Positions 8,041-16,116 are shown, counted from the first letter of the stretch. The stretch is DNA of 30,692 nucleotides from a virus (IMGVR_UViG_3300032331_004265:1-30692); one strand, 5' to 3'. Made by a program: numbers and translations. The notes: a model not told the origin generated them from the letters alone.

Positions 8041-8088
8041 GGTTACACATAATATATACTATAGAGTCAAAAGAAAAAGGAGTTTCTT
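8041..8088. promoter_or_regulatory. Divergent promoter region with TATATACTATA box
   Basis: The 48-bp gap holds AATATATACTATAG at 8051..8064. It matches the box before the 7493 gene and reads toward the plus-strand metallopeptidase. An AAAAAGGAG ribosome site follows, ending 6 bases before ATG 8089. The reverse complement (TATAGTATATATTATG) lies just upstream of the minus-strand ATG 8040, so one nearly symmetric AT box may serve both directions. Confidence 0.5.
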
Positions 8089-9504
8089 ATGCTAAACAAA
8101 TTATATAATTGGTTCTTCCCAGCAAAAAAAACAAACATTTTAAATAATCAGCCCATAGAATATTGGGTGAACGATCCAACAACCCCAGAATTAGTAGGAA
8201 ACACCATATATTCTGGTTCCATTCTACCCATTACTGTTAATGGATTTTTAGGCGGAGGACATAAAATAACCACCCCCGAAGGCAGAGCTGCCAATTGCTA
8301 TGCAATTGTCAACAATACTGTTGGTAATATCGTTCCAAAAATGAAGAAATTCCCAGGTAGATGGGCAGCAACTAACAACCTACACGTATATCCAACTGCC
8401 GGACAGGATTTAAATGCTTTTTACGATAGAAGTAGTCTGAAGTTTTTTTATGCGTTTGATCCGGTGGTCAAAAAGAACATCTATACATCCGATAGCAGCG
8501 ATGTTGTATCTCACGAAACAGGACATGCTCTCTTGGATGCCATAAGACCAGACTTTTGGAATGTTCAATCTTATGAAGTTTGGGCTTTACACGAATCTTT
8601 TGGGGATATAGTTGCAATTTTAAATATCATGGAAAACAAAGATCTTGTAAACATGGCTTTAAAACAAACTTCTGGGGATCTTGGTAATAGTAACATTATA
8701 TCAAGATTAGCAGAAGAGCTTGCAAAAGCAATATTCAATATAACAAAAGGCAAAAAGGGTTATAGCCCGTTATTTTTAAGAGATGCTGCAAATAACTTTA
8801 ATTATGTTTCACCTGATAAGTTATCAGACAATACCCCAGATAACGTTTTAAGCAGAGAGTGTCACAATTTCAGTAGAGTTTGGACTGGCGCTTGGTATGC
8901 CTGTTTAGTTGGTGTTTATAATTTTAATATTAAAAATAATAATACTAGCCAATTTGATGCTTTAATGCTGGCAAAAGATGTTATGGCAAATTATTTTTTT
9001 GAGGCTGTTCAAAGTGTTCCAATGACATCAAAATTATTCTCAGCTTTAGCTGAAAAAATAATACTAATCGACTCAGAAAATGGATCAAAATACTCCGATG
9101 TATTAAATAAAGTTTTCACAGAAAGAAACATAATTGGAAAATTAGGTATATTGAGCGATTTTTCTTTCAACAACCTTAAATCAGATAAAAAATTCGTTCA
9201 AGTAGAATTTGATGGCAATAAGATCTATAGAGATATGGAAAAAATAAAGGTTTTGAAAGTTTCGGACTACGTCAGTAAAAAAGAAATTTTAAACAAAAAG
9301 CTTTATGATATTGAAATAGAAGTTCCATTTGAAGATAGATACGAATTATCTAAAAATGGTATATTTGTTCAATCTACAAATAATATTGAAGAAAATGTAA
9401 ATATTGCTGTTATGTGCTTAAATAGCTTAAGCAGCAACAACTTATTAGATAATCTATTTAAAATAGAAAACAATAAGTTGGTTAGAAATAAATTTATAAA
9501 TTAA
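8089..9504 (+). CDS. Thermolysin-like (M4-type) zinc metallopeptidase
   Basis: The 471-residue protein has the gluzincin site HETGH at 142-146 (zinc ligands His142 and His146, catalytic Glu143). The third ligand is Glu169 in ALHESFGDIVAI. A later CHNFSRVWTGAWYA (His259) aligns by pattern with the transition-state His of thermolysin. The N-terminal part (residues 30-130) looks like the M4 beta domain. Unlike secreted thermolysins there is no clear signal peptide and no room for the usual propeptide, so it may act in the cytoplasm or be carried in the virion. Residues about 350-471 form a second, unrecognised charged domain. Translation is supported by a strong AAAAAGGAG site. A virion-maturation or host-targeting protease are both possible. 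Confidence 0.87.
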   Translation: MLNKLYNWFFPAKKTNILNNQPIEYWVNDPTTPELVGNTIYSGSILPITVNGFLGGGHKITTPEGRAANCYAIVNNTVGNIVPKMKKFPGRWAATNNLHVYPTAGQDLNAFYDRSSLKFFYAFDPVVKKNIYTSDSSDVVSHETGHALLDAIRPDFWNVQSYEVWALHESFGDIVAILNIMENKDLVNMALKQTSGDLGNSNIISRLAEELAKAIFNITKGKKGYSPLFLRDAANNFNYVSPDKLSDNTPDNVLSRECHNFSRVWTGAWYACLVGVYNFNIKNNNTSQFDALMLAKDVMANYFFEAVQSVPMTSKLFSALAEKIILIDSENGSKYSDVLNKVFTERNIIGKLGILSDFSFNNLKSDKKFVQVEFDGNKIYRDMEKIKVLKVSDYVSKKEILNKKLYDIEIEVPFEDRYELSKNGIFVQSTNNIEENVNIAVMCLNSLSSNNLLDNLFKIENNKLVRNKFIN

Positions 9505-9535
9505 ACACTATTATAGTTACGCCAAAGAAATAAGG

Positions 9536-9564
9536 TTGACTTAAAGTTAATTTATTGGTAAATT
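9536..9564 (+). promoter_or_regulatory. Candidate sigma-70-like promoter for the acidic gene
   Basis: TTGACT (9536..9541) is 5/6 to the bacterial -35 consensus. A 17-bp spacer separates it from TAAATT (9559..9564), 4/6 to the -10. Transcription would begin near 9571 and give a short leader carrying the AAGAAAGGAAAGG ribosome site. Together with the terminator at 9981 this makes a one-gene unit. Confidence 0.5.
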
Positions 9565-9591
9565 TCGCCTCCCATAAGAAAGGAAAGGAAA

Positions 9592-9951
9592 ATGCCTCAG
9601 ATTATAGACTTTGAAACCATGCTCCCAGAGAAACTTCTTAATATCTTTTGTTTTGCAAGAGACGAAGATTATTTCGTCGATGATGACGATGATGAAGAAG
9701 AAGATTATAATGATTACGAAGATGATTACGACGACGACGAAGAAGATGAAGATGAAGATGAAGATGAAGATGAAGATGATGACTGGGGCGACGGGGGAGA
9801 ATGGAAAGAAGTCGGGGACGATGATGAGGATGAGGATGAAGATTGGGACGATGAAGAGGATGAAGAGGATGATGAGGATGATTGGGACGATGAGGATGAA
9901 GAAGACGAAGAGGACGATTGGGATGAGGATGAAGAAGATGATGATGACTAA
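9592..9951 (+). CDS. Extremely acidic Asp/Glu-rich protein
   Basis: The 119-residue protein has a short ordinary start (MPQIIDFETMLPEKLLNIFCFARDED; residues 1-26). The remaining ~95 residues are overwhelmingly Asp and Glu, with periodic Trp in DDW/EDDW contexts and a few Tyr. GAT/GAA/GAC/GAG codons make the DNA nearly repetitive, especially at 9742..9780. An AAGAAAGGAAAGG Shine-Dalgarno precedes the ATG, and a strong terminator follows, so it is probably expressed on its own at a high level. Known proteins of such composition mimic DNA, buffer cations, or chaperone basic proteins. Which applies here cannot be told. The sparse aromatic residues spaced along the acidic chain argue against pure coding noise. 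It lies immediately upstream of the terminase gene. Confidence 0.88.
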   Translation: MPQIIDFETMLPEKLLNIFCFARDEDYFVDDDDDEEEDYNDYEDDYDDDEEDEDEDEDEDEDDDWGDGGEWKEVGDDDEDEDEDWDDEEDEEDDEDDWDDEDEEDEEDDWDEDEEDDDD

Positions 9952-9980
9952 CAGTTAAATTTTATTTATTTCCTTTCTTA

Positions 9981-10008
9981 AAGCCCCTAATTTTTAGGGG
10001 CTTTTTTA
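9981..10008 (+). terminator. Rho-independent terminator after the acidic gene
   Basis: AAGCCCCT (9981..9988) pairs with AGGGGCTT (9996..10003) across a 7-base AATTTTT loop, and a T run follows. The hairpin sits about 30 bases after the stop of the acidic gene and 13 bases before the terminase ATG. It is the clearest intrinsic terminator in the window. Confidence 0.9.
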
Positions 10009-10020
10009 ATAGATACACTC

Positions 10021-11784
10021 ATGGATTTCAAAGAGTATTACTCAAAACATTACGATCCCAAATACTTTACTTTAAATAACTACGAGCTTGCCATAGATCC
10101 AACAGAAACAATGGACGAGGTAAACTCATACGACATGGACAGACAAAAAAAAGAAATTGTTAAGTGTGTTAATAGTTTTGAATATTTTTGTCACAAATAT
10201 ATAAAAATTCTTCACCCTGTTAAAGGTTTAATACCATTTGTTCCTTTTAATTATCAAAGAAAAGTAATCAAGGAATACGAAGAAAATAGATTTAATATAA
10301 TTTCTAAGTTTAGACAGGGCGGTCTAACAACGGTTACTCTTCTTTGGGGGTTATGGAGATGTATGTTCAAATTAGATCAACAAATAATGTTGATATCCAA
10401 AACCGATAGAGAAGCAACAGATACAGGAGCCATAATAGACAGGGCGGTGGAGCATTTGCCTTCTTGGCTTATTCCAAAAAAAGATAAGAAATGGAACGAT
10501 CATTTAAAAGAATTTTCTGATACTGGCGGAGCTTTGAAGTTCTACTCCCCAGAAGCCTCTCGCGGTAAAAGCGTTACATTTCTAATAATAGACGAAGCTG
10601 CGTTCATACCAGATATGGATAAACATTGGAAAGCCATGTGGCCAGTTTTAAGCACTGGTGGTAGTTGTGTTTTGATATCCACAGTAAATGGTATGGGAAA
10701 TTGGTACGAACAGACATACAGTGACGCAAAAGAAAAAAGAAACATGTTCAATGTTATAGATCTGGATTATTGGGAGCATCCAGAATATAACAACGAAAAA
10801 TGGATTGATGAGCAAAAACGTCAGTTAGGTGAGAAAGGATTTTTACAAGAAGTTTTAAGAGAATTTTTAGGATCTGGTGAGACTTATATTCCTTCTAATA
10901 TAATTAGGGAACTAACCGAATATACAAGTAAAATGCCCCCCATTAAGAAGCTTTTTCCTAAATGGGCTAATAAAAGTGGTAGAGCCGCACAATTGGAAAC
11001 CGATGAAAATAACAAAGGGGCTTTATGGTTGTGGAAAGAACCTAATGAAAGTAAAGAATACATAATAGGCGTTGACTGCGCCGATGGTATGGGAGAAGAT
11101 GCGGACAACAGCTGCTTCCAAGTATTAGACCTAGAGACTCTTGAGCAAGTTGCTGAATTTTACAGCAATTTAATTCCTCCTCACATATTTGCTCAAATAA
11201 TAAAAGAAGTCGGAGTTTATTACAACACAGCCCTTGTAGTTGTTGAAAACATGGCTGCTGGAGGAGCTGTATTAAGCTCTCTTCAAAACACACTTTTTTA
11301 TGAAAACATATTTTATGAAACCAAGAAAAGTGGATCTCAAACAATAGGATTCAAAGTCAACAGAATAAACAGACCAATGCTCCTAGAGGCTATGCAAAGT
11401 AGGATACTTAGTAAATCAATTAGAATAAACAGCGCCAGATTAACATCAGAGCTTCAGACTTTTGAATTTAATCCTATTACAAAAAGAGCCGAGGCTCAAA
11501 AAAGAAAACATGATGATGCGATTTCTGCTTTATGCTTATCTTTGTATATAAGAAACCAAATAGCTCAAGACTTACCAGTAGGGGCAAACGCCCCTCAAGA
11601 TATGACTAGTGGTTTGAACAACGATGTTTGCCAAGAAATCAAAAGAGAGCTTTTTGACTCAAGGTACGAGGATTTTATCGAAGAAGAAATAAGTACAAGC
11701 TCCTCTATTAGTGAAGAGCAACAAGAGGCTCTTTTTAATCTGTATAGAAAGAACAACAAGATACTAAAAGAGTTTGGGTGGTAA
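10021..11784 (+). CDS. terL: Terminase large subunit (TerL), ATPase + nuclease
   Basis: The 587-residue protein is the DNA-packaging motor. The ATPase has an adenine-binding-type segment FNYQRK (76-81) and a deviant P-loop KFRQGGLTT (96-104) with Lys at its start rather than before the Thr, a form known in several phage terminases. The Walker B is FLIIDEAAF (Asp191, Glu192), and a motif III-like STVNG lies at 220-224. The RNase H-like nuclease has Asp352 in IIGVDCADG, Glu409 in VVVEN and Asp498/Asp499 in KHDDAISAL. All three acidic positions are present, so it should be active. No Shine-Dalgarno is visible before the ATG, which lies just after the terminator. The small gene at 11788 follows after 3 bases. 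No small terminase subunit is recognisable nearby. Confidence 0.95.
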   Translation: MDFKEYYSKHYDPKYFTLNNYELAIDPTETMDEVNSYDMDRQKKEIVKCVNSFEYFCHKYIKILHPVKGLIPFVPFNYQRKVIKEYEENRFNIISKFRQGGLTTVTLLWGLWRCMFKLDQQIMLISKTDREATDTGAIIDRAVEHLPSWLIPKKDKKWNDHLKEFSDTGGALKFYSPEASRGKSVTFLIIDEAAFIPDMDKHWKAMWPVLSTGGSCVLISTVNGMGNWYEQTYSDAKEKRNMFNVIDLDYWEHPEYNNEKWIDEQKRQLGEKGFLQEVLREFLGSGETYIPSNIIRELTEYTSKMPPIKKLFPKWANKSGRAAQLETDENNKGALWLWKEPNESKEYIIGVDCADGMGEDADNSCFQVLDLETLEQVAEFYSNLIPPHIFAQIIKEVGVYYNTALVVVENMAAGGAVLSSLQNTLFYENIFYETKKSGSQTIGFKVNRINRPMLLEAMQSRILSKSIRINSARLTSELQTFEFNPITKRAEAQKRKHDDAISALCLSLYIRNQIAQDLPVGANAPQDMTSGLNNDVCQEIKRELFDSRYEDFIEEEISTSSSISEEQQEALFNLYRKNNKILKEFGW

Positions 11785-11787
11785 ATT

Positions 11788-12057
11788 ATGAAGCATAATT
11801 ACGAATCAGTTGTAAGCCACTTAGAACTAGCTTATAAGAACTGTGATTCTTCAAACGAATCTGCTCCTCTTAGGGATTTAATTAAACAGCTTATAAATAG
11901 TTTCAATAAACTTATAATTAAAAACAAAAAAAGAACCAACAAAAAATTAATTGAAAACAAATCTGTTAAATTCCCACACCCAATAGAAACCCTTCAGTTA
12001 ATAGAAGAATTAATTGAAAAAGAAAAAGGAAAATCTAATGAGACTACTGACAATTGA
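11788..12057 (+). CDS. Small helical protein of unknown function downstream of TerL
   Basis: The 89-residue protein is Lys/Asn/Glu-rich and probably two or three helices. LRDLIKQLINSFNKLIIKN and LQLIEELIEKEKGK have heptad-like Leu/Ile spacing. A GGTGG Shine-Dalgarno lies inside the 3' end of terL, and only 3 bases separate the stop and start, so the two are translationally linked. Its position might suit a packaging accessory factor. There is no family match I can name. Confidence 0.7.
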   Translation: MKHNYESVVSHLELAYKNCDSSNESAPLRDLIKQLINSFNKLIIKNKKRTNKKLIENKSVKFPHPIETLQLIEELIEKEKGKSNETTDN

Positions 12058-12526
12058 AAACATTAAACTAATTGACAAAAACAATAAGGTAAAATACGAA
12101 CAAAGCAATATAAAGAACACGCTGCACCAAATAGGTGAGTCTTATATGTTGAATTGTCTTTTTGTTAATAAAAATACAAGAGTTGATTATTATTGGGCTG
12201 GACTTGACAACAGAAGTTCCTTAAACACCACTGATAACATGTCATCATTAGTTAATGAACCGTCCACAAATGGATATAGTAGACAAAAAATAACATCTTG
12301 GAGTTCACCTGTCATTTCTAACTCTGTTTATGTTGTTAAAAGCAATAATATAACGTTTAGTGCATCAACAGGAACGAGTGGTTGGGGACCAGTCAAGAAT
12401 ATATTTTTATCCACAACCCAAAATATTAGCGGGGTTTTGATTTCTTCTGTTAAATTGAATCAAGAATTAACAATGTCTCCTGGTGACACAATTGTTTTAG
12501 TGATGAATCTTTCTTTAAGCAATTAA
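12038..12526 (+). CDS. Beta-rich virion protein (phage structural-type)
   Basis: The 162-residue protein starts at ATG 12038, chosen because an AAAGGA ribosome site lies 7 bases upstream. It overlaps the preceding gene by 20 bases. The order is a short strand-rich start (LLTIENIKLIDKNNKVKY), a helix (TLHQIGESYMLNCLFV), YYWAGLDNRSSL, then NEPSTNGYSRQKITSW, a stretch ending in WGPVKNIFLSTT, and a C-terminal MSPGDTIVLVMNLSL. This layout (EP-x-x-x-GYxRQ-x-I, then W-G-x-V, then GDT) is one I associate with small tail-fibre-like or neck phage proteins. No signal peptide is present. Its 3' end overlaps the convergent neighbour by 12 bases. Confidence 0.72.
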   Translation: MRLLTIENIKLIDKNNKVKYEQSNIKNTLHQIGESYMLNCLFVNKNTRVDYYWAGLDNRSSLNTTDNMSSLVNEPSTNGYSRQKITSWSSPVISNSVYVVKSNNITFSASTGTSGWGPVKNIFLSTTQNISGVLISSVKLNQELTMSPGDTIVLVMNLSLSN

Positions 12527-12964
12527 AGAATCAGTTAGATTTTCTATTTTTTGAATTTCTATACTGTGAATTATATTTACGTAATCAGAAATTTCATACA
12601 CTTTAAAATTGATCCATTCCGCTCCACCATCTTTTACGTCAACCAGCAATTTTGAGCAAGGAATATAATCTTTTTTCTTAAAAAACTTTTTTATCTTAGT
12701 AGGCAGAATATTATCTTTGTCGTTCGATAAATATATTTTATAACCATCATCAATAACATCTATTCCTTTTGACTGGTTTTTATTATCACTTATAATTATA
12801 TATTTACAAAAAACCTCTATAGCTGGTTCTGATGTTTCGCTTTTATCATAAAACCAAACAGGAACGCTTACTCCCACTACCTCTACTTGTTTCCCTTCAT
12901 AAACATCATATCTTTGCTCTTTTGTTAAAAAAACGTTGTGGGAAACACATAGTATGGAATTCAT
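12515..12964 (-). CDS. Hypothetical protein
   Basis: The 149-residue protein alternates predicted strands and loops (KQVEVVGVSVPVWFYD, AIEVFCKYIIISD, DDGYKIYLSND). A basic patch follows (PTKIKKFFKKKD), then a last beta/helix segment. There is no signal peptide and no membrane segment. It is divergent from the trypsin-like gene and its 3' end interlocks with that of the virion-like gene at 12038. The start has no Shine-Dalgarno; TATAAT lies 3 bases before the ATG. I do not recognise the family. Confidence 0.7.
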   Translation of the reverse strand: MNSILCVSHNVFLTKEQRYDVYEGKQVEVVGVSVPVWFYDKSETSEPAIEVFCKYIIISDNKNQSKGIDVIDDGYKIYLSNDKDNILPTKIKKFFKKKDYIPCSKLLVDVKDGGAEWINFKVYEISDYVNIIHSIEIQKIENLTDSLIA

Positions 12965-13008
12965 GTTATTATATGAGTAATATTTTTGGCAAAAACAATA
13001 AATACATT

Positions 13009-13887
13009 ATGATCAAATATTATTATTTATTGATTTTATTCTTGTGTCTCTCATCACAAGCTTTTGCCCAAAGAATTAAACACCCAATGGATAACATGCC
13101 ATTGGTTCCTCCCGTCCCATTGACAGGAGACAATGATCTTTATGGAATGCCGATAGAAGAAAGAGGCGAAGAATACAAAAGGTTTTTGTCGCCTTCTTTA
13201 AAAATTATGGTAAATGGAGCAAGTGGATCTGGGACTATAATTTATTATGATAAAAAAGATAATACAGCTTATGTTGCCACCTGTGGACATCTTTGGAATC
13301 CGGGCGTCTTAAGTTATGAACAAGCAAAGATTAAAAAACCAAAATGTAAAGTTTTAACTTGGTACCACAATAACGAAAAATTAAAAGAAACAAAAACTTA
13401 TGAAGCAAGTGTTTTATTCTATAGTTACGTCGAAGGTTGCGACACAGCCTTAATAAAATTTACACCAGACTGGACACCTGAATACTTCCCAATAGCACCA
13501 AAAGATTATCCATATATAAAGGGCACCATAGCTCATTCTATGGGTTGTGATGGTGGTGAGGAAGTTGCACATTATAAAGTAGAAATAGTTGGAATAAGAA
13601 ACAGAGGAGATTTAGTGACTGTTCAAAACAGCCCCAGACCAGGAAGATCAGGCGGTGGTCTTGTCGATGATAATTATTTTTATATTGGAACTTGCTGGGG
13701 AACCACCGCATTTGATGGAGGCGGACAAGGATTCTTTACATCACTGCCTGTGATTCATGATTTTTGGAATAAAAATGGATTTGACTGGTTGTTAAAAATT
13801 AAAAAGCAAAAAACAATTATTTTAAACAAAAATACAAATAAAAAAGAAATAGTTGAAGGCGATTATATTTTAATGCCAACACTCTAA
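13009..13887 (+). CDS. Secreted trypsin-like serine protease
   Basis: The 292-residue protein starts at ATG 13009, where MIKYYYLLILFLCLSSQAFA is a clean signal peptide ending in AFA. In-frame ATGs at 12832 and 12973 would add residues ahead of the signal and lack ribosome sites. The chymotrypsin-fold triad is visible: His94 in TCGH, Asp145 in GCDTALI, and Ser214 in PGRSGGGL. GASGSGTIIYY at 70-80 is the usual strand before the His. Cysteines at 92, 113, 144, 180 and 229 could form disulfides after export. The long Pro-rich stretch between signal and domain (PMDNMPLVPPVPL) may be a propeptide or linker. It probably acts in the periplasm or outside the cell. Its stop overlaps the convergent nuclease stop by 4 bases. 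Confidence 0.87.
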   Translation: MIKYYYLLILFLCLSSQAFAQRIKHPMDNMPLVPPVPLTGDNDLYGMPIEERGEEYKRFLSPSLKIMVNGASGSGTIIYYDKKDNTAYVATCGHLWNPGVLSYEQAKIKKPKCKVLTWYHNNEKLKETKTYEASVLFYSYVEGCDTALIKFTPDWTPEYFPIAPKDYPYIKGTIAHSMGCDGGEEVAHYKVEIVGIRNRGDLVTVQNSPRPGRSGGGLVDDNYFYIGTCWGTTAFDGGGQGFFTSLPVIHDFWNKNGFDWLLKIKKQKTIILNKNTNKKEIVEGDYILMPTL

Positions 13888-14639
13888 GTTAAAGAATAAA
13901 ACGGACATATTTTTCTAAAATCACATCTTCTGCAGTGATCCCCTGTTTTTCCAAAAACATTATCTGGATCTTTAGCCTGAATGTCATTGTAAATATTTAG
14001 TAGCATTTTTTCAACACCATCCAACATAGATTGGTTAAACTTTGTTGGTATAAGATCCCCACCGTCCAGATAATAAAGAGCAGCTCTTATGTTTTCTGCT
14101 TTTATACCAAAAAGCTTTTGAACAACTTTTGCGTAACACAACATTTGCGTATCTTGACGTATGGTCTTAGGAGTTTTTCTCCACCTACCCTTCTTTGTAG
14201 TCTTATAGTCTATTATAAAACACATATCTTCTTTAATTATCAATCGATCTATCACACCAGTCAGATATTTTTCATGTGGCGGATCTAAATCATATTTGAA
14301 AAAATATTCTGTTTCTCCATCAAAGCCAACTCTATCACTTAATTTTTTAATATTTGTTATATGCTCGTTTAATTTATTTTTATATTCTGATGTAAGTTCT
14401 ACTTTTTTATTTTCAAGCAACAACTCACCTTTTAAATATGGCTGAAGAAACTTGGTAATTTCTATTTTTCCTTTATTTTTAACATACTCTTCCGCCACCT
14501 TGTGAACCAGTTTTCCATAAAGAAAATATTCTGGTTCTGGTTCTTGTGATTCTAATTTTAAATGATATTTATATTTGTATGCTTGGTTGCACTGGTCCCA
14601 AAGTTGTTTTCTACTAACAGATAAATGTTCTATTTTCAT
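13884..14639 (-). CDS. PD-(D/E)XK nuclease, Cas4/RecB-like with Fe-S cysteines
   Basis: The 251-residue protein has the RecB/Cas4-type nuclease order: His46 in GKLVHKVAEE, Asp131 in TGVIDRL, Asp144-x-Lys146 in FIIDYKT, and QMLCY (Gln165, Tyr169). Four cysteines (Cys17 near the N terminus, then Cys236, Cys239 and Cys245 in HCRRCDFRKICPF) match the Fe-S cluster layout of Cas4 and AddB. Such enzymes cut or resect DNA ends; in phages they usually serve replication or recombination. No cas1, cas2 or CRISPR array is present, so the name Cas4 would mean fold only. It sits divergent to the primase gene, with a 56-bp gap, and lacks a clear ribosome site. Confidence 0.88.
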   Translation of the reverse strand: MKIEHLSVSRKQLWDQCNQAYKYKYHLKLESQEPEPEYFLYGKLVHKVAEEYVKNKGKIEITKFLQPYLKGELLLENKKVELTSEYKNKLNEHITNIKKLSDRVGFDGETEYFFKYDLDPPHEKYLTGVIDRLIIKEDMCFIIDYKTTKKGRWRKTPKTIRQDTQMLCYAKVVQKLFGIKAENIRAALYYLDGGDLIPTKFNQSMLDGVEKMLLNIYNDIQAKDPDNVFGKTGDHCRRCDFRKICPFYSLT

Positions 14640-14660
14640 AAACTAAGGGAGTAAATCGAA

Positions 14661-14689
14661 TTGCAAAAAAGAACAAAAATTGATATAAT
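14661..14689 (+). promoter_or_regulatory. Promoter placed for a leaderless primase transcript
   Basis: TTGCAA (14661..14666, 4/6 to the -35 consensus), a 17-bp spacer, and a perfect TATAAT (14684..14689) precede ATG 14696 by 6 bases. The expected start of transcription, about 7 bases past the -10, falls on the A of the ATG. No Shine-Dalgarno lies before that ATG. Confidence 0.75.
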
Positions 14690-14695
14690 TTAAGC

Positions 14696-15754
14696 ATGGG
14701 AATTTTTGAGAATTTTCAAAAGTGGGCGGAAGATCGTTTTGATGGCGATATAATCGTCAAGGGAAACGAGATAATAATAAACTCAATATTTTCGGATGAC
14801 ACAAAATATCATTTATGGTGCAGCCCCTCAGGAGGAAAAACCGGACGCAAGAATGGTGTGTTTCATTGTTTCAAAACTGATAAAAAGGGCTCACTGCCAA
14901 AATTAATACAAACTGTAGATAAATGTAGTTTTGAAAAAGCCATGTGCGTATTGCACGGTAGGGCATCAATCTCGGAGTTAGAGGATAAGCTTTTTGATTT
15001 TTTTGAAAACTTAGATGAAAATCCTACCACTGAGATCGTTGAACAAAAAAAAATTCAACTAACACTTCCAGAAGGAAGTTGTTCCATAAACTCTTTGCCA
15101 AAAAATAATTTTTGGAGAAATTTAGCCACTGAATATCTTGCTAAAAGAAAAATACCAACAGATGGATTGTATATTTGTAAAACAGCTCCATACAAAGCAA
15201 GGATAATAATCCCGTATTATGACCCAGAAGGAAATCTTTTTTATTGGAATGGCAGGCATGTTGGTAATTCGAAAATTAGATATTTAGGTCCACCCAAAGA
15301 AGTTGGAGTGGGGAAATCTGACGTTTTATTTTTTGCAGGGGGAAATTGGGCTGATAAAAACGAAGAGATATACCTTTGCGAAGGAGAATTTGACGCTTTG
15401 AGTCTTTTCTGCAGCGGCTTAAACGGAGTTGCTTGCGGTGGCAAAAATCTAAGTGAAAAACAAATGAACTTAATAAAAGACTACAAAATCGTTATATGCC
15501 TAGATAATGATAAAGCCGGACTTGGTGGAATGACAGCAATGACAGACATGATTAATAAAAATATTGAATCAAAAAATCTAAAAGAACGATTAATGTTCGT
15601 CAGTCCACACAAATCTTGTAAAGACTGGAACGAAATGTTTGTCAAAGAAGGTCCGTCTGTTTTAAAAAATTACATACTTGCCACAAAGAAAAATTTAGAT
15701 TTTCAAGCACCTATGGGCACAGGTGGTGACTACTTTAGAATGAAAGGAATATAA
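14696..15754 (+). CDS. DnaG-like DNA primase with Toprim domain
   Basis: The 352-residue protein resembles a short DnaG. Residues about 38-60 hold a degenerate zinc-ribbon-like segment (YHLWCSPSGG...GVFHCFKTD) with His39, Cys42, His57 and Cys58 as possible ligands. Residues about 140-220 form the primase N-terminal core (ATEYLAKRKIP, ARIIIPYYDPEGNLFYWNGR). The Toprim motifs are YLCEGEFDAL (Glu229) and VICLDNDKAG (Asp270, Asp272), and KDWNEM follows at 309-314. There is no helicase domain. It should make RNA primers for phage replication. The next gene starts 2 bases after its stop. Confidence 0.88.
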   Translation: MGIFENFQKWAEDRFDGDIIVKGNEIIINSIFSDDTKYHLWCSPSGGKTGRKNGVFHCFKTDKKGSLPKLIQTVDKCSFEKAMCVLHGRASISELEDKLFDFFENLDENPTTEIVEQKKIQLTLPEGSCSINSLPKNNFWRNLATEYLAKRKIPTDGLYICKTAPYKARIIIPYYDPEGNLFYWNGRHVGNSKIRYLGPPKEVGVGKSDVLFFAGGNWADKNEEIYLCEGEFDALSLFCSGLNGVACGGKNLSEKQMNLIKDYKIVICLDNDKAGLGGMTAMTDMINKNIESKNLKERLMFVSPHKSCKDWNEMFVKEGPSVLKNYILATKKNLDFQAPMGTGGDYFRMKGI

Positions 15755-15756
15755 AT

Positions 15757-16116
15757 ATGAATCCAAATTTAGAAAAATTTAAGCATTTTATTGGCAAACC
15801 AATAACTGTTTTTACCATTCACACAGGTAGAAATTTCACAGAAACTCAATTCAATGACTACTTCACAGGCATTTGTCAAGCAGTTCACATGGATGGAATA
15901 GAAACCATACACCCAATCACAAATTGTAAAAACTTCTTCTTTTTTAACAATATTGTTGGTATCTGTGAAGAGCAACAACTAGACCCAGAAAATCCTGAAC
16001 ATCAAGAAATCATAAAAGAAATAAGTAAAGATACACCTATTGAACAAAGTGATTTGCAACCAAATAATTCTGTGAACATAGATATAGATCTATTGAATAA
16101 AATAATAGCCAAATGA
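15757..16116 (+). CDS. Small hypothetical protein co-transcribed with primase
   Basis: The 119-residue protein follows the primase by 2 bases and uses an AAAGGAATATAAAT ribosome site. Residues 10-75 look like a small beta barrel (GKPITVFTIHTGRNF, DYFTGICQAVHMDGIETIHPI, NFFFFNNIVGICEE), in layout like Sm/Hfq or OB-type folds. The last 45 residues are acidic and probably disordered or helical. A replication-accessory role is suggested only by position. It ends 8 bases before the convergent gene's stop. Confidence 0.7.
   Translation: MNPNLEKFKHFIGKPITVFTIHTGRNFTETQFNDYFTGICQAVHMDGIETIHPITNCKNFFFFNNIVGICEEQQLDPENPEHQEIIKEISKDTPIEQSDLQPNNSVNIDIDLLNKIIAK

Noticed and set aside
9611-9958. Met/Lys-rich frame in the acidic gene
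   Set aside because: Frame-shifted reading of GAT/GAA repeats (ATG/AAG codons); the start lies inside the acidic gene without its own ribosome site.
12832-13008. Upstream in-frame extension of the trypsin-like protein
   Set aside because: It lies inside the divergent gene 12515..12964 and would bury the signal peptide.
13884-14639. Cas4-like protein as part of a CRISPR system
   Set aside because: No array or other cas genes; RecB/Cas4-type nucleases are common phage replication or recombination enzymes.
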